Assembly (NCBI GenBank): GCA_050186825.1
Contig: JBFWYD010000005.1
Coordinates: 1 to 64,000, forward strand
Direction of reading: 5' to 3'
Origin: NORP233 sp050186825
GTDB lineage: Bacteria; Planctomycetota; J058
Length of the DNA stretch: 64,000 nucleotides
The notes beneath the pieces were generated by a model. That model was not told the origin of the DNA. It did no database searches and saw nothing but the letters and a program-made list of their open reading frames with translations. Shown here one piece after another: positions 33,801 to 41,670 of the stretch. How positions within the stretch are numbered: position 1 is the stretch's first letter; each line of letters starts with the position of its first letter. Position numbers and translations under genes: made by a program.

Positions 33801-35380
33801 CCCGGCTCGCCCCAGGCCCGCTCGAAGACCTCGTCCACGTAGGCGAGCAGCTCGGGCCGGGTGCGGAAGGAGAGGTCGAGGTCGATCACCTCGCCGCCCT
33901 GGAGCAGGACCTCGGCCGTGGTCTCGAGCAGCCCGCGGACCTCGGCGTGCCGGAACCCGTAGATGCTCTGCTTCACGTCCCCGACCGCGAACAGCGCCCG
34001 CGGCCGGCGCACGAGGTCCACGAGCCGTTGCTGGAGGCGCGAAGTGTCCTGGAACTCGTCCACGAGCACGGCGTCGAAGCGGCGCTGCACCTCCTCGCGC
34101 ACGTCGGGGCGGCGCTCGAGCAGCTCGCGCGCGCGCTCCTCGAGGTCGGTGAAGTCGAGGGCGGAGCGCTCGGCCTTGAGCGCGCGGAAGGCCTGGTCGA
34201 AGCGGAACAGCAGGTCCTCGAGGGCCCGGCCGAGCGCGCGGGCCGGCCCCTCGGCGTAGGCGCGCGCCGCGCCCTCGGCCGCGGCGCGCACGGCCTCGAG
34301 CTCGCCCGCGAGCGCGCCCCCGCCCCGCGCCTGCTCGGCCAGGGTGCGCAGCTCGCGATGCAGGGGGAGCCGGAAGGTGTCGAGCGGGGTGGCGGCGATG
34401 CGCTGGGCGCGCTCCCCGACCAGGGCCAGGCGCTGGGCCAGGCGCGGGCTCACGCCGCCGCGGCCCCCGCTCCCCGTCTGGCCGGACCGGAGCGCGGCCA
34501 CGGCGACCATCAGCTGCTGCGTGGCGGCCGCCAGGGCCTCGAAGGCCAGGCGCACGCCCGCGACCTCACCCGACCCGCCTCCACTCGACCGGCCTTCACC
34601 CGACCAGCCGTGGGCCAGCGCGTCGAGCTCGGGCTCCTCGCCCGGGGCCAGGGCCCGCAGCTCGGCGCCCGCGGCGCGCATCTGGTCGTGGAGGTCCATC
34701 ACGCAGCGGGCGATGGAGCGCGCGCCGTCCCGGTCCTTGCCCCAACGAACCCGCTCGATCAGGCCGTCGTAGAGCCCGGGGTGCGCGGCGCGGAAGCTGC
34801 GCTGCGCGGCCAGGAAGGCCTGGCGCCGCACGCGCGCCGCGGGGACGTCGGTGAGCACGGCGAAGGCCGGGTCGACCCCGGCCTCGAGCGCCCGCTCGCG
34901 GAGCAGGCGCGCGCAGAAGCCGTGGATCGTCGAGATCCAGGCGCCCTCCGCCGCCCGCCGCGCATCCGCCACGCCCAGCCCGGCCAGGGCCCGCGCGATG
35001 CGCTCGGCCATCTCGCGCGCGGCCTTGTCGGTGAAGGTGATCGTCAGCAGCCGCTCGGGGCTCGCCCCCTCGCGGACCAGCGCCATGAAGCGCTCGACCA
35101 GCACGAAGGTCTTGCCCGAGCCTGCCCCCGCGGCCACCACGACATCGCAGCCCCGCGCCTCGACCGCGCGGCGCTGGGCGGGCGTGGCCGACGCGAGGGG
35201 ATCGGGCCGCGGCGCCTCCTGTGGGAGCTCTGCTGGACCCGGAGCGTCCGACGCCTCTTCGGCGGGCCACCCCACGGGCTGCTGCTCCGCCCGCCCCTGC
35301 TCCGCCGCGTCGGGGGACGCGGGGAGGAGCGGATCCGCCTCGAGGCGGGGCGGGGAGCCGGTTGGAGCGACCTGAGCCAT
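30887..35380 (-). CDS. RecB/AddA-like UvrD helicase fused to PD-(D/E)XK nuclease with Fe-S-type cysteines
   Basis: 1497 residues. After a Pro/Ala-rich N-tail come superfamily 1A motifs: Walker A AAGAGSGKT (about 84), LTITFTDKAAREM, Walker B VLVDEFQDTSRLQ (about 440), FAVGDVKQSIYGFRHAEV, SVLTVHAAKGLEWPLVVV, LLYVAMTRARDHLIV. The C-terminal nuclease has GTVDLLVPGERGWLLVDHKA (catalytic Asp and DxK) and EHAAQLAFYALAL. Cysteines in LTWRVCPRRALYE and ACSYCPWWDLCPEG fit the 4Fe-4S staple of AddB/Cas4-type nucleases. Between the halves lies a run of about 18 pentapeptides. It probably acts in double-strand-break resection. No addB or recC/recD is adjacent; it follows a transporter gene by 50 bp. Confidence 0.85.
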   Translation of the reverse strand: MAQVAPTGSPPRLEADPLLPASPDAAEQGRAEQQPVGWPAEEASDAPGPAELPQEAPRPDPLASATPAQRRAVEARGCDVVVAAGAGSGKTFVLVERFMALVREGASPERLLTITFTDKAAREMAERIARALAGLGVADARRAAEGAWISTIHGFCARLLRERALEAGVDPAFAVLTDVPAARVRRQAFLAAQRSFRAAHPGLYDGLIERVRWGKDRDGARSIARCVMDLHDQMRAAGAELRALAPGEEPELDALAHGWSGEGRSSGGGSGEVAGVRLAFEALAAATQQLMVAVAALRSGQTGSGGRGGVSPRLAQRLALVGERAQRIAATPLDTFRLPLHRELRTLAEQARGGGALAGELEAVRAAAEGAARAYAEGPARALGRALEDLLFRFDQAFRALKAERSALDFTDLEERARELLERRPDVREEVQRRFDAVLVDEFQDTSRLQQRLVDLVRRPRALFAVGDVKQSIYGFRHAEVRGLLETTAEVLLQGGEVIDLDLSFRTRPELLAYVDEVFERAWGEPGSEVPHQVLRPGVEFAAVSQPCVELLLGRGERLAAARLQEARAVAARLATLIEGGALRGTNPLRKDVFERPLRYKDCAILLPATTHLHLYESALRARGVPYRVASGRGFYQSREVIDAVCLLEVCADAHDDLALLAFLRSPAVGLSDDGLAALAALRDGPSEEAPPGEQPPGAGGAAGGGPGGGAAPKAGAKASLFSSLERVALERGALPGASPRDGRRALRALGLVRGLRAQRGRRSTREILAHGLEESGLLDGSLLRSGDVRGFANLKKLLEVVDDLEREGTHGPGAIAAVLRDLRLSEARESEASVSSDDEDAVSVLTVHAAKGLEWPLVVVGDAGRYAPREDEPVVWSPPAGSSSGGKSGRRAAGARGGGVSLVLRDPADERASITPATLARVAEEGRERRREESKRLLYVAMTRARDHLIVAGAQRSGARSAGDWLAWSRAPVRFETACLRREADPAVGGSARIHPTLGGVLVRTVEVLEEHEGSPMVGPRGPAASAQPLLDARGCEDLALGRRPRLRRPLRPLPRGLAGAQAASSGLGARQGAEPAHAEPAHAEPAHAEPAHAEPAHAEPAHAEPAHAEPARAEPAHAEPAHAEPARAQPARAEPERAEPEHAEPEHAEPEHAEPEHAEPEHADRLPEPREEELLPRARALLASARSGAEEVDYGASVYTVSEVLTWRVCPRRALYEHVLGDERRGEGEGAALAPEPGWEREGRAAGLIAPDLRGTLAHEVLARAMTGGLPPASTIEARAAQLLLPDRDGRACAETARWTLELAGAFLQGPLGRRARETPGTQVERPFLARIPLAEPEGPSAAGFLLRGTVDLLVPGERGWLLVDHKASDLTALEIPSRLEEHAAQLAFYALALETMGEPVEAAWVSYLVPGVLERVPVDARALGGAREALGDFAQARRELDLPPRPGKACSYCPWWDLCPEGARPSLLASPSAPRRGGRPESGTPSHEGWALRR
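31884..32160. repeat. 15-bp tandem repeats encoding AEP(A/E)(H/R) pentapeptides
   Basis: About 18 consecutive 15-bp units inside the helicase-nuclease gene (consensus on the plus strand GCGCAGGCTCGGCGT, or GCTCGGGCTCGGCGT in the other block) encode AEPAH, AEPAR, AEPER and AEPEH. Blocks of identical units show recent expansion. The repeat forms a flexible, charged linker between helicase and nuclease. Frame is preserved because the unit is a multiple of three. Confidence 0.9.
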
Positions 35381-35430
35381 GACCCCAAGTTAGGAGTGGG
35401 GTCGGACATCCCGGGGCGCGGCGGGCTCCC

Positions 35431-36990
35431 CTAGAGGATTGCCCCCAGGATCAGCAGGTAGATCGAGGCGATGCCCAGCTGGAGCAGGGCGAAGGGCATG
35501 GCCTTCTTCACGAACTCCACGAAGCTCAGCGGCACCTTGTGCTTGGCCATGATCGTGACCGCCACCACGGTCGAGGCAGAGCCTATGGGCGTCATGTTGC
35601 CGCCGAGGTTGCTCCCGAAGACCACGGCCCACCACTCCATGACCTTGTAGCTCTGCTCGGTGTGCTGGGCCTGGAGGATCTTGGCGAGCATGGCCGAGAG
35701 CGGGATGTTGTCGGTCACCGAGCTGAAGGCGGCCGCGGACCAGAGCAGCGCCAGCTTGCCGCCCACGCCGATCAGCCAGGCCACGAGCTTGCCCATGTAG
35801 GCCAGGACCTGGGCGTGCTCCATCACGTTGATGACCACGAACAGGGTCGCGAAGAAGGCCAGCAGGTCCCAGTCCACGGCCGCGTAGAACTTGTCGACCT
35901 CGTGCTTGTAGATCAGGAGCATCAACGCCCCGAAGCCGAGCGCGATGAAGCCGAGGTCGATGTGGCGCGTGAGCGGGTTCAGGTCCTTGGTGGCCAGGGC
36001 CAGGATGAAGGCCACGAAGGCGGCGATCGAGAAGTAGAAGAAGCCGCGGCTCTGGATGCCGTCGTTCTCGTCGAAGCCCGAGACCAGCTCGCTCGCGCTC
36101 TTGCGCGCGGCCTCGTCCTCGAGCCGGTGGATCTGGAACATCTTCATGCCAAGGAACAGGGTCGCGGCGGTCGAGGCGACCACGTAGGGGGCGGCGATCA
36201 GGAAGAACTCCATGAAGCTGATCCGGGCCGCCTGCCCGACGATGATGTTCGGGACCGAGGAGATCAGGGTCAGCAGCCCGCCCACGTTGGTCAGCAGGCC
36301 CTCCATCAGGAGGAAGCCCATCAACAGCCCCTCCTGACCCAGGCGCTTGAGCGAGACGGCCGTCAGCGAGCCCACGATGATCATCGCGGTCACGTTGTTG
36401 AGGAAGGCCGAGAAGAGCACGGTCAGCCCGCCGTAGGCGAGCAGCAGGTAGAGGGGGTCGCCGCGGGTCTGCTTGGTCAGCTTGACCGCGACCCAGGTGA
36501 ACATGCCGCTCTTGCTGCTCACGTCCACGAACAGGCTGGCGCCGAGGATGATCCCGATCACCCCCCACTCGATGCCCAGCACCCAGTGGGCGAGGGAGAC
36601 CTTGTGCTTCTCCGCGGCCGCGGGCTCGTGGGCGCCCTCGCCCTTGGCGCCTCCGGCCTTGGCCCCCTCGGTCTTGGCCCCCTCGGTCTTGGCCCCCTCG
36701 GTCTTGGCCCCCTCGGTCTTGGCCCCCTCGGTCTTGGCCCCCTCCTCGGCCGCGGGCTCCTCGGCCGCGGGCTGGAGCTCGACCAGCCCGTCGTGGTCGC
36801 GCGGCATCACGCCCAGGTTGGAGGCGAGGAACAAGCACACGAGCGCCGCGAGGCCGGTGATGATCGACTTCTTCGCGTGCAGCTTCTCCTCGAAGGCCAG
36901 GCCCAGGATCATCGCCACCAGCAGCAGGCCGAACAGCACCGTGGTGCCTGTGCCGACCTCGTGCGCAGCCAGGAGCAAGAGCGAGTTCAA
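35431..36990 (-). CDS. NhaD/ArsB-type (ion transporter superfamily) membrane antiporter
   Basis: 519 residues with about 11-13 membrane segments. Signature regions of the IT superfamily: LSAFLNNVTAMIIVGSLTAV, GLLTNVGGLLTLISSVPNIIVG, AFSSVTDNIPLSAMLAKILQ and VFGSNLGGNMTPIGSASTVVAV, the inverted-repeat NNVT/DNIP hairpins that bind ions in NhaD Na+/H+ antiporters and ArsB/CitM relatives. A hydrophilic loop (about 70-125) carries five GAKTE pentapeptides (15-bp repeats near 36651-36754). It lies 49 bp downstream of a tandem USP-like gene, so the pair is likely co-regulated. Na+/H+ exchange is the best guess; other anions are possible. Confidence 0.78.
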   Translation of the reverse strand: MNSLLLLAAHEVGTGTTVLFGLLLVAMILGLAFEEKLHAKKSIITGLAALVCLFLASNLGVMPRDHDGLVELQPAAEEPAAEEGAKTEGAKTEGAKTEGAKTEGAKTEGAKAGGAKGEGAHEPAAAEKHKVSLAHWVLGIEWGVIGIILGASLFVDVSSKSGMFTWVAVKLTKQTRGDPLYLLLAYGGLTVLFSAFLNNVTAMIIVGSLTAVSLKRLGQEGLLMGFLLMEGLLTNVGGLLTLISSVPNIIVGQAARISFMEFFLIAAPYVVASTAATLFLGMKMFQIHRLEDEAARKSASELVSGFDENDGIQSRGFFYFSIAAFVAFILALATKDLNPLTRHIDLGFIALGFGALMLLIYKHEVDKFYAAVDWDLLAFFATLFVVINVMEHAQVLAYMGKLVAWLIGVGGKLALLWSAAAFSSVTDNIPLSAMLAKILQAQHTEQSYKVMEWWAVVFGSNLGGNMTPIGSASTVVAVTIMAKHKVPLSFVEFVKKAMPFALLQLGIASIYLLILGAIL

Positions 36991-37039
36991 GTCGGGGACC
37001 TCCTCGGGGTGACGGGCGCTGGGGGGCGGGTGGGGCGGC

Positions 37040-37894
37040 TCAGAGGATGAGCAGCGGGATGGACCGCAGCTCGACGGCCAGCGAGTAGGCCAGGCCGCTC
37101 ATCGCGGCCTGGCTCTCGTCCTTGCCCTCGATCACGAGCAGGTCGACCTGGTGCTCGCGCACGAGTTCGACGTACTGCGTGACCTCGTGGCCGAGCTTGA
37201 CCACCGAGTGGACCTGCGTCGCGCTCCCCGCCGCGGCGAAGGCCTCGCGGCAGCGCTCGATGTACTCGGTCGGCTCGCGGAGCAGCTGCGCCAGGATGTC
37301 GTGGCGCGCGGTCTCGGTGTCGATGGAGTCGAGCTTGCTGATCACCTCCATGTAGCGCTCGAAGGTGAAGTCGTCCTCGATGTGGGTCAGGAACAGGTCG
37401 CCGCCGGGCAGCGAGAAGGTCGCCCCCCAGTTCACGATCCGCGCGTCCCCGGTCATGGAGTCGGTGATGACCATCACCTGCGCCGTCCCCTCGTCCAGCT
37501 TCAACTGGCGCGTGTCGCGCGGGACCACCAGCAGCGGGGCGCGCGAGGCCTGCGAGAGGTGGTCCAGGTAGCTGCCCAGGCTGTAGGGCAGGTCCAGGGT
37601 CCGCTCCTTGAGCAGGCGGTAGGTGATGATCAGGTCGGGGTCGAGCTCCTGGAGCTTGGTCAGCAGCTCGGCGCTGCCCTGGTAGTCCCCGCCGTCGAGG
37701 CGGTGCCAGCTGGGGGGCGGGCTCTGGCGGTCGAGGGCGCGGAAGAAGGTCTTGAGCTCCTGCTCCTCGCGCTCGGTGGCCGCCGCGTCGAGGTCGGTCA
37801 GGAGCACCACCCGCGCCACGGGCTGGGGCTCGTAGACGTAGCGCGCCTTGTCGGCCCGCTTGAAGGCGGACTCGAACTGGTCGAGCAGGGTCAT
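37040..37894 (-). CDS. Tandem universal-stress-protein-like protein
   Basis: 284 residues, cytoplasmic. Two consecutive alpha/beta units: about 27-130, ending in the USP-type final strand SQASRAPLLVVPRD, and about 140-284, with AQVMVITDSM at its start and VDLLVIEGKDESQAAMSGLAYSLAVELRSIPLLIL at its end. The ATP-binding GxxGx9G(S/T) motif is not present in either half, so it is probably a non-ATP-binding USP. Immediate neighbour of the NhaD/ArsB-type transporter; it may be its soluble regulatory partner (inference). Confidence 0.68.
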   Translation of the reverse strand: MTLLDQFESAFKRADKARYVYEPQPVARVVLLTDLDAAATEREEQELKTFFRALDRQSPPPSWHRLDGGDYQGSAELLTKLQELDPDLIITYRLLKERTLDLPYSLGSYLDHLSQASRAPLLVVPRDTRQLKLDEGTAQVMVITDSMTGDARIVNWGATFSLPGGDLFLTHIEDDFTFERYMEVISKLDSIDTETARHDILAQLLREPTEYIERCREAFAAAGSATQVHSVVKLGHEVTQYVELVREHQVDLLVIEGKDESQAAMSGLAYSLAVELRSIPLLIL

Positions 37895-38026
37895 GGACCG
37901 CTCCTCCGGGGGCCGCGCACACTAGTGCGCGCGTGCATCTCGCTCAAGGGCGTCAAGCGAAGCCCGTCGCGCAGCCGAAGGGGGGAAGAGCGGCGCCTCG
38001 CGAACGCGCCGCGGAAGGAGGTCGGG

Positions 38027-39061
38027 ATGAGCAAGCGGCGGAGCGGCAAGCGGCGCAACGGCGAGGGCAAGGGGCGCTGGGTGGCCCTCGGGGTCGCGGG
38101 CGCGCTCTCCCTGGGCTTCGTGGTCACGCGCGGGAGCGGGGGGGAGGAGGCCCCGGTCGCGCTCTCGACCACCCCCGCCTCCACCGATCCCGCCGACGGG
38201 ACGGCCAAGGCGCCCGAGGCCCCGGCGGAGCTGGTGGCGAGCCTCGAGCGCCTGGGGGAGGAGGGGATCCACCCGATCCTCGACCTGCGACGCCTGGTGG
38301 TCGAGTTCGGCGACAGCGAGCCCGCCGGCCGCGCCCGCGCCGCGCTGGCCGCCGAGGCCGAGCGGCAGCTCGCCGCGGCGCGCGCCGCCAAGGGGCAGGA
38401 CCCGAGCGGGGCGCTCGTGGCCATGACCCGCGCCTACCTGGCCACGCTTGACTCCGCCGCGCGCCGCAAGCTGCGCCCCGAGGCCGAGGCCCTGTCCGCC
38501 GCGGCGGTGGCCGCGCCTGGCTGCCCGCTCGTGAAGACCCACCAGGTCAAGCCGGGCGAGGTGCTCTCGCGCATCGCCCGCCACGCGGGCACCGACTACC
38601 GGCTGATCAAGCGCCTGTCGGGGATGAGCCGCGACTTCCTCAAGGTCGGGCAGCAGCTCAAGCTCCCCGCCGTCCCCTCCGAGGTCGTGATCTTCAAGCG
38701 CGACTTCGAGCTCGTGGTCCTGCTGGGCGGGCACCTCCTGCGCGCCTTCGACGTGGCCACCGGCAAGAGCGGGCGCACGCCCGAGGGGCGCTTCGACATC
38801 GGCACCAAGCAGGTCGACCCGACCTGGTACTCGCCCGACGGCAAGGTCTACCCCTTCGGCTCCGAGGGGAACATCCTCGGCACGCGCTGGCTGGCCTTCG
38901 TCGACACGCCCGAGCACAAGGGCTTCGGCATCCACGGGACGAAGTTCCCGGAGTCGATCGGCACCGAGGCCAGCATGGGCTGCATCCGGATGCGCAACGC
39001 CGAGGTGGAGGTCGTCTACGACCTGATCCCGAGCGGCAGCAAGGTGCGGATCCAGAAGTAG
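38027..39061 (+). CDS. LysM and L,D-transpeptidase (YkuD) protein
   Basis: 344 residues with GGAAGGAGG upstream of the ATG. An N-terminal basic stretch and membrane anchor (WVALGVAGALSLGFVVT), an Ala-rich helical region, LysM (about 165-215; KTHQVKPGEVLSRIARHAGTDYRLIKRLSG, LKVGQQLKLP), then a YkuD domain (about 220-344) with catalytic HGTKFPESIG and SMGCIRMRN (His, Ser, Cys, Arg). It makes 3-3 cross-links in peptidoglycan or attaches proteins to it; LysM targets glycan. All catalytic residues are intact. Divergent from the USP-like gene. Confidence 0.9.
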   Translation: MSKRRSGKRRNGEGKGRWVALGVAGALSLGFVVTRGSGGEEAPVALSTTPASTDPADGTAKAPEAPAELVASLERLGEEGIHPILDLRRLVVEFGDSEPAGRARAALAAEAERQLAAARAAKGQDPSGALVAMTRAYLATLDSAARRKLRPEAEALSAAAVAAPGCPLVKTHQVKPGEVLSRIARHAGTDYRLIKRLSGMSRDFLKVGQQLKLPAVPSEVVIFKRDFELVVLLGGHLLRAFDVATGKSGRTPEGRFDIGTKQVDPTWYSPDGKVYPFGSEGNILGTRWLAFVDTPEHKGFGIHGTKFPESIGTEASMGCIRMRNAEVEVVYDLIPSGSKVRIQK

Positions 39062-39106
39062 CGCGCCCTGCGACGCGGAGCTCCCTGGCGGCCGCGCGGC
39101 CGAGCG

Positions 39107-39808
39107 TCAGCTCGCACGCGGCCGCACGCCATCCAGGACGAGCTCGATCAGGTCCGCGCCCAGCGCCGTGGCCTCGAGGTCCTCGAGGTCGCCGTCGAGG
39201 TGCGCGGTGAGCAGGCGCTCGACCGCGCCCACGACCGCCAGGGCGTTGACCCGCGGCTCCAGCGGCCGGAGCAGGCCGAGCTCCTGGCCGCGCCGGGTGA
39301 GCTCGACGGCCCCCGCCGCCACCGCCTGCGCGAGTTGGACCAGCGGCGCGCGCGCTCCCCGCGGCGCTCCGCGGCTCTCGAGCAGGTAGAGCCGCGCCAG
39401 GAGCGGCCGCGTCAGGACCAGCTCCGTGAGGGCCAGCGCCAGCGCGGCGTAGGCGTTGCCCAGCGCGGCCGGGTCGGGGGTGCGGTTCAGCGCATCGCGG
39501 CAGTCCTCGAAGGCGCTCACGACCGCGTCGGCGGCGGGCTGCACCAGCGCCTCGACCAGCTGCTCCTTGTCCCGGAAGTAGCGATAGAAGCTCCCCTTGG
39601 CGACCCCTGCCGACTTGGCGATGGCGTCTATGGTCACGGGCTCCACCCCCTGCTCGACGAACAGGGGGAGCGCCGCGTCGAGCAGGGCCTGCGTCCGCTG
39701 GCGACGGTTGAGGTCGCGCTTGCCCCCCACAGGACCGGGACGTTCAGTCGGAACCAGCGGTGGGAGCGGACCTTCGGGCATGGCTTGATTCAGTGACTCT
39801 CCGGTCAT
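39107..39808 (-). CDS. TetR/AcrR family transcriptional regulator
   Basis: 233 residues. The N-terminal HTH domain (about 30-80) includes RTQALLDAALPLFVEQGVEPVTI, DAIAKSAGVAKGSFYRYFRDKEQLVEAL, a textbook TetR DNA-binding module, followed by an all-helical ligand-binding domain of unknown specificity. It is divergent from the di-iron hydroxylase gene with only 43 bp between start codons, where a perfect 18-bp palindrome lies. It probably represses the hydroxylase and itself. Confidence 0.88.
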   Translation of the reverse strand: MTGESLNQAMPEGPLPPLVPTERPGPVGGKRDLNRRQRTQALLDAALPLFVEQGVEPVTIDAIAKSAGVAKGSFYRYFRDKEQLVEALVQPAADAVVSAFEDCRDALNRTPDPAALGNAYAALALALTELVLTRPLLARLYLLESRGAPRGARAPLVQLAQAVAAGAVELTRRGQELGLLRPLEPRVNALAVVGAVERLLTAHLDGDLEDLEATALGADLIELVLDGVRPRAS

Positions 39809-39816
39809 ATTATTTC

Positions 39817-39834
39817 CGTGACCGGGCGGTCACG
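39817..39834. promoter_or_regulatory. Operator-like 18-bp palindrome in the TetR/hydroxylase divergon
   Basis: CGTGACCG-GG-CGGTCACG: perfect 8-bp arms with a 2-bp centre, located 9 bp upstream of the tetR-like start and 18 bp upstream of the hydroxylase start. Size, symmetry and position are those of a TetR-family dimer operator. Confidence 0.7.
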
Positions 39835-39851
39835 CTATCTCTGGAGCCATC

Positions 39852-40391
39852 ATGATCGGCATTCCCCTCGGCCTCCTCTACGCGAACGCAGGCGAGTGGT
39901 TGATCCACAAGCACGTCCTGCACGGGCTCGGCCGGCGCAAGGGCACCTTCTGGGCCTTCCACTGGCACGAGCACCACCGGAACTGTCGCAAGCACGATCA
40001 CCTGGACCCCACCTATGAACGCTCCATCCTCGGCTGGCATGCCCAGTCGAAGGAAGCCCTGGGGTTGTTGGCCGCCGGGCTGGCCCACGCGCCCCTGTTC
40101 CCCCTGGCCCCCTGCTTCACCGGAGCGGTCTGGTACAGCTTGATCAACTACTATCGAGTCCACAAGCGCAGCCATGAGGATCCGGGCTGGGCGCGCGAGA
40201 ACCTGAGGTGGCACTACGACCATCACATGGGCCCCAACCAGGACGCCAACTGGTGCGTAACGCGCCCGTGGTTCGACCTGGTCATGGGGACCCGCGAGCC
40301 CTACGCGGGCACCGAGCGGGAGGCGCGCGACCAGGAGCGCCTCGACGCGCGCCGCGCGCGCGCCCTGGAGCCCGCCGTCGCCGCAGCCTGA
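39852..40391 (+). CDS. Small fatty-acid-hydroxylase/sterol-desaturase-like di-iron membrane protein
   Basis: 179 residues. Histidine clusters of the membrane di-iron hydroxylase superfamily: HKHVLHG (HxxxH, about 19-23), HWHEHHRN (about 37-43) and LRWHYDHHMGPNQDANWCVTRPWFDLVMGT (HxxHH plus the downstream Asn/Trp context). One or two hydrophobic segments (GLLAAGLAHAPLFPLAP, WYSLINYY). The protein is shorter than most desaturases, close to minimal members. It probably hydroxylates a lipid acyl chain. ATG 39852 is preceded by GGAG. Under presumed control of the divergent TetR. Confidence 0.7.
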   Translation: MIGIPLGLLYANAGEWLIHKHVLHGLGRRKGTFWAFHWHEHHRNCRKHDHLDPTYERSILGWHAQSKEALGLLAAGLAHAPLFPLAPCFTGAVWYSLINYYRVHKRSHEDPGWARENLRWHYDHHMGPNQDANWCVTRPWFDLVMGTREPYAGTEREARDQERLDARRARALEPAVAAA

Positions 40392-40524
40392 GCGCGGGGA
40401 CGTCCGGGCGCGCTCTGCACCGTAGCGGCGGAAGCCCTTTGGATTCAATGGGCTTGGCGCAAAGGCCGACGCGCCCGGGATGGTTTTGGCTCGGGCGGGA
40501 ACCCAGGAGCCGAGACACTTGCCC

Positions 40525-41226
40525 ATGGAGGAGCGTGTGTCCGCCCTGGCGATCCTCGAAGCACCCACTGCGCCCTGGCTGGCCCTCACGCCGCCCTGGC
40601 TGCCTTCCAGGCAGGCGGGTCGGCGCGCGGGGCGCCTGCTGCGGATCGCACCCGTGACCCGCGCCGGGGCGCGGGCCGAGGACGAGGGCGCCGACCTGGT
40701 CCCGCGGGCGCAGGCCGGCGACGAGGCGGCCTTCAGCGAGCTCGTGCGCCTGCACTCGCCGTCGGTGCACCGCGTGGCCGCGGGGCTCGTCGGCGCGGAC
40801 GAGGCCGAGGACGTGACCCAGGAGACCTTCCTGCGCGCCCTCGAGGGGATCGCCCGCTTCGAAGGGCGCGCCGCCGTGCGCTCCTGGCTGTGCGGGATCG
40901 CCAGCCGCGTCGCGCTCCAGCGCCTCCGCAAGAAGCGCCGCTGGAGCTGGCTGACGCGCCTGGGCGACCGCGACCCGCACGCGCCGCCCGCCCGCGGCGA
41001 AGGCACGCTCGAGTCGTCCGAGCGGCAGGCCGCGATCGAGGCCGCGCTGGCGCGCCTGCCCGATCACCAGCGGACCGTGGTGGTCCTGCGCATCTACGAA
41101 GGCCTCTCCTACGAGGAGATCGCCAGCGCGCTGGGGATTCGCCGCCCCACCGCCGAGTCGAGGATGGCGCGCGCCCGCGTGGCGCTGCGCGAAGAGCTGG
41201 GCCCCTGGCTGGAGGGAGCCGAATGA
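40525..41226 (+). CDS. ECF-type RNA polymerase sigma factor
   Basis: About 233 residues. The sigma-2 region (about 60-130) includes GDEAAFSELVRLHSPSVHRVAAGLVG, DEAEDVTQETFLRALEGI and WLCGIASRVALQRLRKKR. Sigma-4 (about 170-225) includes ALARLPDHQRTVVVLRIYEGLSYEEIASALG and TAESRMARARVALREEL. The preceding N-terminal 50 residues are unusual and not conserved. ATG 40525 is taken; GTG 40537 with GGAGGAG in front is equally plausible. It overlaps the anti-sigma gene by 4 bp (ATGA). With the following two genes it recalls CnrH-CnrY-CnrX metal-responsive sigma systems. Confidence 0.85.
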   Translation: MEERVSALAILEAPTAPWLALTPPWLPSRQAGRRAGRLLRIAPVTRAGARAEDEGADLVPRAQAGDEAAFSELVRLHSPSVHRVAAGLVGADEAEDVTQETFLRALEGIARFEGRAAVRSWLCGIASRVALQRLRKKRRWSWLTRLGDRDPHAPPARGEGTLESSERQAAIEAALARLPDHQRTVVVLRIYEGLSYEEIASALGIRRPTAESRMARARVALREELGPWLEGAE

Positions 41227-41669
41227 CCGACCGTGATGACCTGCCACAGCTCCCCGATGAGCAGCACGACCCCGTGCTCGAGCTCCTGCGCGCGCACCGG
41301 CCCGAGGCCCCCGCGGACCTCGCGGACCGGGTGCTGGCCGAGCTCACGGGCCCCCTGGGCGAGCGCCGCCGCTTCTGGCGCGAGGCGGAGCGCGCGGCGG
41401 GCGGCGCGCTGCTGGCCTCGGCCGCGGCGGCGCTCCTGACCACCGGACTCGCCTTCTGGAGCGCGGGCTCCGGCCCTGCTCCGGCGGTGGCGCGTCGCCC
41501 GGCCCCGCCGGCGGCGACGAACGAGCTGCCGGTCGCGCAGGCCCAGACGCAGCAGACCCAAACGCAGCAGCCGTCGCAGCAGCTCTCCGGCGGCGAGGAG
41601 CTGGCCCTGGCCGGCCCCGAAGCCGCCCTCACCCTCCAGGGCTACTGGTTGCTCGGTGAGGGGGAGTGA
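41223..41669 (+). CDS. Predicted single-span anti-sigma factor
   Basis: 148 residues translated from an ATG overlapping the sigma-factor stop. An acidic N-terminal cytoplasmic part (DLPQLPDEQHDPVLELLRAH, DLADRVLAEL), one membrane helix (GALLASAAAALLTTGLAFWS), then a Pro/Gln-rich periplasmic tail (QAQTQQTQTQQPSQQ). No HxxxCxxC zinc motif. Length, topology and coupling point to an anti-sigma factor; sequence identity to known families cannot be judged. Confidence 0.6.
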   Translation: MTDRDDLPQLPDEQHDPVLELLRAHRPEAPADLADRVLAELTGPLGERRRFWREAERAAGGALLASAAAALLTTGLAFWSAGSGPAPAVARRPAPPAATNELPVAQAQTQQTQTQQPSQQLSGGEELALAGPEAALTLQGYWLLGEGE

Positions 41670-41670
41670 C

